From an uncultured Oscillospiraceae bacterium (lineage in GTDB: Bacteria > Bacillota > Clostridia > Oscillospirales > Oscillospiraceae), in contig CAJUQN010000002.1 in NCBI GenBank assembly GCA_910588625.1, positions 89,780-153,779 on the forward strand: a stretch of DNA of 64,000 bases, in the 5' to 3' direction. This document shows, in pieces, positions 59,275 through 64,000 of this stretch. Made by a program: the position numbers and the translations under genes. The notes under the pieces are model-generated. The model did no database searches, had not been told where the DNA came from, and saw nothing but the letters and a program-made list of their open reading frames with translations. The first letter of the stretch is position 1. Every line of letters starts with the position of its first letter.

Positions 59275-61841
59275 AGATCAAAACGACCCGGTTTTTAGCG
59301 ACCAGCCTGATCGGGGTGGCGCTGCTGTGTGTTTGTGTGTTCTCCTTTCTCGCCCTCCACATGGGCGCCCGGAGCTCCCGCACCATCAACGAGGTGGGGT
59401 CGCTCTATATGTCCAGCATGAGCCAGCAGATATCCACCCACTTTGAGAGCATCATTGACATTCAGATGAACCAGCTGGAGGCGCTGGCGGGCACCATTAC
59501 CTCTGATGCGGTCCACCGGGACGAGGCGCTTCAGCAGGAGCTCATCGACCAAGCCAAGGCGCGGGATTTTACTTATCTGGGCTTCTGCGGCCAGGACGGC
59601 AGTGTGGAAATGCTCTACGGATCCCAGCTGACGGTCATCGACGTGGAGCCTTTCCTGTCCTCTCTGACCGCCGGGGATAAAAAGGTGGCCATCGGTACCA
59701 ATGAATCAGGAGAAAAGGTGGTCCTGCTGGGGATGCCCTCCCCCCACGAGCCCACAACGGACCATACCTGCGCGGCCCTGGTGGCGGGGCTGCCCATCAC
59801 CTATATCAGCGACCACCTGCCCCTGGAGGAGAACAATGAGCGGGCTTATTCCTTTATCATCCGCCGGGACGGCTCCTTTGTCATCCGCAGCAGCACCGCT
59901 TACCGCAACAACTATTTCGAGCGGGTCCGCGCCATCTATGAGGACGTGAACGGCATGACGCCGGACCGGTATTTGGAGGAGCTGGGGGCCGCGATGGAGG
60001 AGGGCAGGGACTACTCCAACGAATTTACGATGAAGGGGGAGCGCTTTCACCTGTACTGTACCCGCCTGCCCTCTTCGGAGTGGTACCTGATCACTTTTAT
60101 GCCCTACGGCGCCATGGACGTCATCGTCATCGGCTTCAGCCGGGAATGGGCCAGCCTGACCGTCTTCAGCGGGGTGCTCATTCTGACGGCCCTGCTGCTG
60201 GTGTTCTACAAGTATTTCGGCCTTACCCGCCAGCAGCTGCGGGATGTGGAGAGCGCCCGCGCCGCCGCCGAGGAGGCCCGCCGGGACGCCGAGCACGCCA
60301 ACCAGGCCAAGAGCGAGTTCCTGTCCAACATGAGCCACGATATCCGAACACCCATGAACGCCATCGTGGGCATGACGGCCATTGCCACCGCCAACATCGA
60401 CAATCAGCAGCAGGTGAAAAACTGCCTGAAAAAGATCACCCTGTCCAGCAAGCACCTGCTGGGGCTCATTAACGACGTGCTGGATATGTCCAAGATCGAG
60501 AGCGGCAAGATGACGCTGAACCTGGACCAAGTCTCGCTGCGGGAGGTGGTGGACGGTATCGTGTCCATCTGCCAGCCCCAGGTGAAGGCCAAGCACCAGC
60601 AGTTCGACGTGTTTATCCACGATATCTCCACTGAAAATGTGCTGTGCGACAGCGTGCGGCTCAACCAGGTGCTGCTGAACCTGCTGTCCAACGCCATCAA
60701 GTTCACCCCCGAGGGCGGAGAGATCCACATGGCCCTCTATGAGGAGGACTCCCCCAAGGGGGATGAGTTTGTGCGCACCCACATCCAGGTGAAGGACAAC
60801 GGAATCGGAATGTCTGAGGAATTCCAGCGGCACATCTTCGACTCCTTCGCCCGGGAGGACAGCATGAGGGTCCACCGCACCGAGGGCACCGGCCTTGGCA
60901 TGGCCATCACCAAGTATATTGTGGTGGACGCTATGGGCGGCGCCATTACCATGGACAGCAAACAGGGGGGCGGCACCTGCTTTAACGTCACCCTGGACAT
61001 GGAAAAGGCCCTGGTCATGGAGGAGGACATGATTCTCCCCAACTGGAATATGCTGGTGGTGGACGACGACCAGCAGCTGTGCGAGTCCACCGCGGCCTCC
61101 TTGAATTCCATCGGCGTCAATGCCGAGTGGTCCCTGGACGGGGAAACCGCCGTGGACATGGTGGTCAAGCGCCACAACAGGGGGGACGATTATCAGATCA
61201 TCCTGCTGGACTGGAAGCTGCCCGGCATGGACGGCATCGCCACCGCCCGGCGTATGCGCCAGGAGCTGGGGAAGAACGTGCCCATCCTGCTCATATCCGC
61301 CTACGACTGGGGGGAGATCGAGCACGACGCCCGGGAGGCCGGGATCACCGGGTTCATCGCCAAGCCGCTGTTTAAGTCCACTTTGTTCAATTCCCTGCGG
61401 CACTTTGCCGACCTGCCTGAGGAGACGGAACAGGAGAAGCTCCGCGAACGCGGCCGGGACCTGACCGGAAAGCGTATCCTCCTGGCCGAGGACAACGAGC
61501 TCAACTGGGAGATCGCCTCCGAGCTGCTCAGCGAGGAGGGGCTGGTGCTGGATTGGGCGGAAAACGGCCAAATCTGCGTGAATATGATTGAGGACGCTCC
61601 GGTGGGGTACTACGACGCGGTGCTCATGGATGTGCGTATGCCAATTATGGGCGGGTACGAGGCAACTCGCGCCATCCGGGAGCTGGACCGGGCCGACAGC
61701 GGTCTGCCCATCATCGCCATGACGGCGGACGCCTTCGCCGAGGACGTGAAGCGCGCTCTGGACGCCGGGATGAACGCCCACGTGGCCAAGCCCATTGATG
61801 TGGGGGAGGTCATGCGGCTGCTGGAGAAGTATATAGAATGA
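59271..61841 (+). CDS. Hybrid sensor histidine kinase
   Basis: The 856-aa membrane kinase has helix 1 (about 8-28) and an extracytoplasmic sensing domain of about 260 residues, probably dCache-like (SMSQQISTHFESIID, RDGSFVIRSSTAY). Helix 2 spans about 292-312. HisKA follows with His356 (SNMSHDIRTPMNAI), then HATPase (NLLSNAIKFTPEGG, DNGIGMS, GTGLGMAI) and two receiver domains with Asp in LLDWKLPGMDG and LMDVRMPIMGG. The ATG at 59271 overlaps the Hpt stop. The ligand is unknown. Confidence 0.95.
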   Translation: MKIKTTRFLATSLIGVALLCVCVFSFLALHMGARSSRTINEVGSLYMSSMSQQISTHFESIIDIQMNQLEALAGTITSDAVHRDEALQQELIDQAKARDFTYLGFCGQDGSVEMLYGSQLTVIDVEPFLSSLTAGDKKVAIGTNESGEKVVLLGMPSPHEPTTDHTCAALVAGLPITYISDHLPLEENNERAYSFIIRRDGSFVIRSSTAYRNNYFERVRAIYEDVNGMTPDRYLEELGAAMEEGRDYSNEFTMKGERFHLYCTRLPSSEWYLITFMPYGAMDVIVIGFSREWASLTVFSGVLILTALLLVFYKYFGLTRQQLRDVESARAAAEEARRDAEHANQAKSEFLSNMSHDIRTPMNAIVGMTAIATANIDNQQQVKNCLKKITLSSKHLLGLINDVLDMSKIESGKMTLNLDQVSLREVVDGIVSICQPQVKAKHQQFDVFIHDISTENVLCDSVRLNQVLLNLLSNAIKFTPEGGEIHMALYEEDSPKGDEFVRTHIQVKDNGIGMSEEFQRHIFDSFAREDSMRVHRTEGTGLGMAITKYIVVDAMGGAITMDSKQGGGTCFNVTLDMEKALVMEEDMILPNWNMLVVDDDQQLCESTAASLNSIGVNAEWSLDGETAVDMVVKRHNRGDDYQIILLDWKLPGMDGIATARRMRQELGKNVPILLISAYDWGEIEHDAREAGITGFIAKPLFKSTLFNSLRHFADLPEETEQEKLRERGRDLTGKRILLAEDNELNWEIASELLSEEGLVLDWAENGQICVNMIEDAPVGYYDAVLMDVRMPIMGGYEATRAIRELDRADSGLPIIAMTADAFAEDVKRALDAGMNAHVAKPIDVGEVMRLLEKYIE

Positions 61842-61846
61842 GGGCA

Positions 61847-61882
61847 GGGCCTCCGCAGTTTGCGGAGGCCCTGAAATTTTTT
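61847..61882 (+). terminator. Terminator of the phosphorelay operon
   Basis: GGGCCTCCGCA-GTT-TGCGGAGGCCC followed by TGAAATTTTTT. Confidence 0.88.
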
Positions 61883-61911
61883 CTAAAACCACTTATTTTT
61901 ATGAAAAAACG

Positions 61912-61919
61912 GACGATAA
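61912..61919 (+). promoter_or_regulatory. Possible sigma-28 type -10 element of flagellin
   Basis: GACGATAA matches the flagellar sigma factor -10 consensus GCCGATAA at 7 of 8 bases. No good TAAA box lies 13-16 bases upstream, so the assignment is tentative. It would give a leader of about 208 bases. Confidence 0.4.
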
Positions 61920-61925
61920 ATGGAG

Positions 61926-62120
61926 TGTGGACGGCAGGAGCCGCCCGCATGAGGCTGGCGGGGATTGCCGGCCCATTCCGAGTTGGTTTCAGCTGGCCGA
62001 CGGGTCGGTTGGAATAGAAGCGCACCCCAAGGCCCGGACAGTCCGGCCGGTTGGCCGGGAGGCGGGGGCATCCACCCAGCGGAGCGTACGCAAGGATGAG
62101 CGGACGCTTACAATACTATG
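61926..62120 (+). promoter_or_regulatory. Highly structured 5' leader of the flagellin gene
   Basis: No coding sequence is supported here. It carries several strong pairings: CCGAC-GGG-(G)TCGG inside ATTCC…GGAAT, CCGGAC-A-GTCCGG, CCGGCC-GGTT-GGCCGG, and CATCC…GGATG near the end. I do not recognise the consensus of either c-di-GMP riboswitch class or any other named RNA. Confidence 0.45.
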
Positions 62121-62133
62121 GAGGTATTTTATT

Positions 62134-64000
62134 ATGCGTATTCAGCACAATATTATGGCTATGAACGCCTATCGCAACTACACGAACAACGTGTCCGCGA
62201 TGAAGGCCAACCTGGAGAAGCTCTCCTCCGGCTACAAGATCAACCGCGCCGGCGACGACGCCGCTGGTCTGGCCATTTCTGAGAAGATGCGCGCTCAGAT
62301 CACCGGCCTGGAGACCGCCCAGAAGAACGCCAAGGACGGCATCTCCCTGGTGCAGACCGCCGAGGGCGCTCTGACCGAGGTCCATGATATGCTCAACCGT
62401 ATGGTGGAGCTGGCCACCCAGTCCGCCAACGGCACCTACGACAACGAGACCGACCGTTATCAGCTCCAGAAGGAAGTCGAGCAGCTCAAGAGCGAGATCA
62501 ACCGTATCGCCGACTCCGCCAACTTCAACGGCATCAAGCTGCTGGACGGCTCCATGGACGCCGACGGCCGCGTGGCCAACACCTCCACTGTGTTTGCCGG
62601 TGAAGCCGCCAGTAGCAATGTCAACGGAACTCTGCAGACAAACGGCGCTAACGCTGGTTTCGGCAGCGCGAACGCTAATGGCACCCTGAAACTGACCGGC
62701 TCAGATTTGGCCCAAACTAATGGAGAGCCCGAAAAGAGTGACGACAGCGTCCGCTATCACAAGGATGCTGTCGAGGCCGGTAAGACCACCTTTACAGTCG
62801 ATTTGGATGGTGTGAACTACAAAGCCGCCGCTGGCAACAAATACGCGGACCTGGTCTTCGGCCTGGCATCCGGCAATAATGCTGATACAACGGGCGGCAC
62901 CAGCAACAACGGTAAGAACGTGCTGTTTGCTGGCAAGACCGGGAATGGCGAGTTGAAATATACTCTCGTTTCCGATGGTGAGCTCTCTTCCGAAGAGATT
63001 GCTAAGAGCATCTATGACGCAATCCAGAAGAACGGCGGCACCGTGTGGGTGGATGCCACTGGCGACGGTAATCGCATCGAGTACAATGTAACCCTGGAGA
63101 AGGATAAGCTGAAATTCGAGATGAGCGATGACGGCTACGAAGCAGCCGTGACTAACACTGGCGCTACCCCTGCTAATAACTACTTCCAGGGCAATTTCAA
63201 CTTCTCATTGGATGCCACTGCGCCTACTACTGGTGCAAACGCCGGATTTACCACCGACAAAGCCGATAAGGAGCACTGCGCTACCTCCAACGTCAACGAG
63301 GGCAGTACTCCCGCCGGAACCATTTACGCCGAGGCTCTGATTCGGTTCAAGGAGACCGGGGATACCAACACTAACACAATTTCGGACGTTATTGCGGACG
63401 GCCACGGCCTGAAGCTGGGTGACGATTATTATCTCTTTGCCGCCAGCGACGCTACCTACAACACCGAGTACGCTGACAACGTCCATGTGGTGGATATCCG
63501 TGATCTGACGGATCTGGGCACCACCAATGCCAAAGCTGATGACCATCTGCGTCTGGCTTTGGATCGTCTGTCCGTGGCCGCCAAGGATAACGCCATGTTT
63601 GACGTTCAGGTCTGCAAGGGCGGCGACGCCATTGCTGTCACCGAGCGCACCACCTACACCGGCGGCGCCAACCTGACCATGAAGGACTACGGTCTCGAAA
63701 ACCAGATCAAGACCTTTAGCAGCGCTAGCAGCACCACTGACGTGGTCAAAGAGGCGGGCAAGTCCCTGACCCTCCAGATCGGCGACACCGCCGAGGACTT
63801 CAACCAGCTGTCTGTCAACATCAAGGACATCCACACCAGCTCTCTGGGCATCGCCGACCTGGACATCAGCACCCAGCAGGGCGCTCAGTCCGCCATCGAC
63901 GTCATCAAGTCCGCCATCAACAAGGTGTCCGACATCCGCGGCACCCTGGGCGCCACCCAGAACCGTCTGGACCACACCATCAACAACCTGTCCGTGATGA
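62134..64000 (+). CDS. Flagellin (C-terminus beyond window)
   Basis: At least 622 codons are open. The N-terminal D0/D1 (MRIQHNIMAMNAYRN, SSGYKINRAGDDAAGLAISEKMR, LNRMVELATQSANGTY) is clostridial flagellin. A central region of about 390 residues (about 150-545) is hypervariable and uses more A/T-ending codons than the flanks. The returning C-terminal D1 (QQGAQSAIDVIKSAINKVSDIRG) runs off the edge. Two cysteines (EHCATS and VQVCKGG) lie in the variable part, unusual for flagellins. GGAGG lies 9 bases before the ATG. The gene is preceded by a structured leader. Confidence 0.96.
   Translation, partial: MRIQHNIMAMNAYRNYTNNVSAMKANLEKLSSGYKINRAGDDAAGLAISEKMRAQITGLETAQKNAKDGISLVQTAEGALTEVHDMLNRMVELATQSANGTYDNETDRYQLQKEVEQLKSEINRIADSANFNGIKLLDGSMDADGRVANTSTVFAGEAASSNVNGTLQTNGANAGFGSANANGTLKLTGSDLAQTNGEPEKSDDSVRYHKDAVEAGKTTFTVDLDGVNYKAAAGNKYADLVFGLASGNNADTTGGTSNNGKNVLFAGKTGNGELKYTLVSDGELSSEEIAKSIYDAIQKNGGTVWVDATGDGNRIEYNVTLEKDKLKFEMSDDGYEAAVTNTGATPANNYFQGNFNFSLDATAPTTGANAGFTTDKADKEHCATSNVNEGSTPAGTIYAEALIRFKETGDTNTNTISDVIADGHGLKLGDDYYLFAASDATYNTEYADNVHVVDIRDLTDLGTTNAKADDHLRLALDRLSVAAKDNAMFDVQVCKGGDAIAVTERTTYTGGANLTMKDYGLENQIKTFSSASSTTDVVKEAGKSLTLQIGDTAEDFNQLSVNIKDIHTSSLGIADLDISTQQGAQSAIDVIKSAINKVSDIRGTLGATQNRLDHTINNLSVM

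Noticed and set aside
59706..61892. 728-codon open frame antisense to the hybrid kinase
   Set aside because: Shadow frame of the same His/Gly/Val-rich kind; no ribosome site or domain.
61901..62017. 38-codon ORF in the flagellin leader that could be a leader peptide
   Set aside because: No ribosome site, no regulatory codon pattern, and the region is better explained as structured RNA.
62134..64000. Possible stop or frame break in the unusually long flagellin
   Set aside because: Reading every codon from 62134 to the edge shows one open frame with recognisable D1 sequence on both sides.
1..64000. tRNA, rRNA, CRISPR arrays, insertion sequences, prophage genes
   Set aside because: Scanning the intergenic regions showed no tRNA-like cloverleaf ending in CCA, no direct-repeat/spacer array and no transposase, integrase or phage protein.

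Overview
The window reads as chromosomal DNA of a GC-rich, flagellated anaerobic Firmicute. The best guess is the family Oscillospiraceae (Clostridium cluster IV; relatives of Flavonifractor, Intestinimonas or Oscillibacter). Support comes from the gdpP-rplI-dnaB order, Firmicute-type YlmH, DUF896, Rrf2 and GdpP proteins, strong AGGAGG ribosome sites, a V-type ATPase operon, a clostridial Rnf complex and a clostridial flagellin. The taxonomic call is inference. I see no rRNA, tRNA, CRISPR array, insertion sequence or prophage.

Layout. 1-4767 (minus) is an aromatic amino acid operon: promoter, leader peptide, attenuator, DAHP synthase, DUF6054 protein, aroB, aroA, a GNAT acetyltransferase and the first 12 codons of aroC running off the left edge. 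4776-7612 holds a DUF1846 protein and divergent thiI. 7596-8864 is a small AT-richer accessory patch with a broken DUF6809 gene, an XRE regulator and a Nudix hydrolase. 8873-11277 (minus) has cinA and a secreted deacetylase-like protein. 11430-20525 (minus) is a complete V-type ATPase operon (H-I-K-E-C-F-[DUF6199]-A-B-D). Its K subunit carries Na+ ligand residues. 20755-33542 (plus) is a housekeeping run: gdpP, rplI, dnaB, tilS, hpt, ftsH, lepB, a membrane protein, metG, a lipoprotein and tatD, followed by a cold-shock gene with its own promoter. 34083-37035 (minus) has DUF896, ylmH, a damaged Imm51-like gene and an ABC exporter. 37180-39976 (plus) has an AI-2E family protein and an HtrA protease. 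40035-45941 (minus) has a 38-aa protein, a YhaN/YhaO-like nuclease pair, ymdB, a DEAD-box helicase and an Rrf2 regulator. 46210-54589 (plus) is rnfCDGEAB, a NusG-II/Gx pair, two tiny membrane proteins, a left-handed beta-helix protein and glmM. 54913-56508 (minus) is a beta-CASP metallo-hydrolase. 56801-61841 (plus) is a three-gene phosphorelay ending in c-di-GMP turnover. 62134 to the right edge is a flagellin cut off by the window.

How the parts fit. Rnf and the V-ATPase suggest an ion-gradient energy economy. The c-di-GMP phosphorelay lies directly upstream of flagellin, which suggests control of motility. The clearest regulatory find is the leader-peptide attenuator of the aro operon: regulatory Phe/Trp/Tyr codons, a terminator, an antiterminator and a possible protector pairing can all be read from the sequence.
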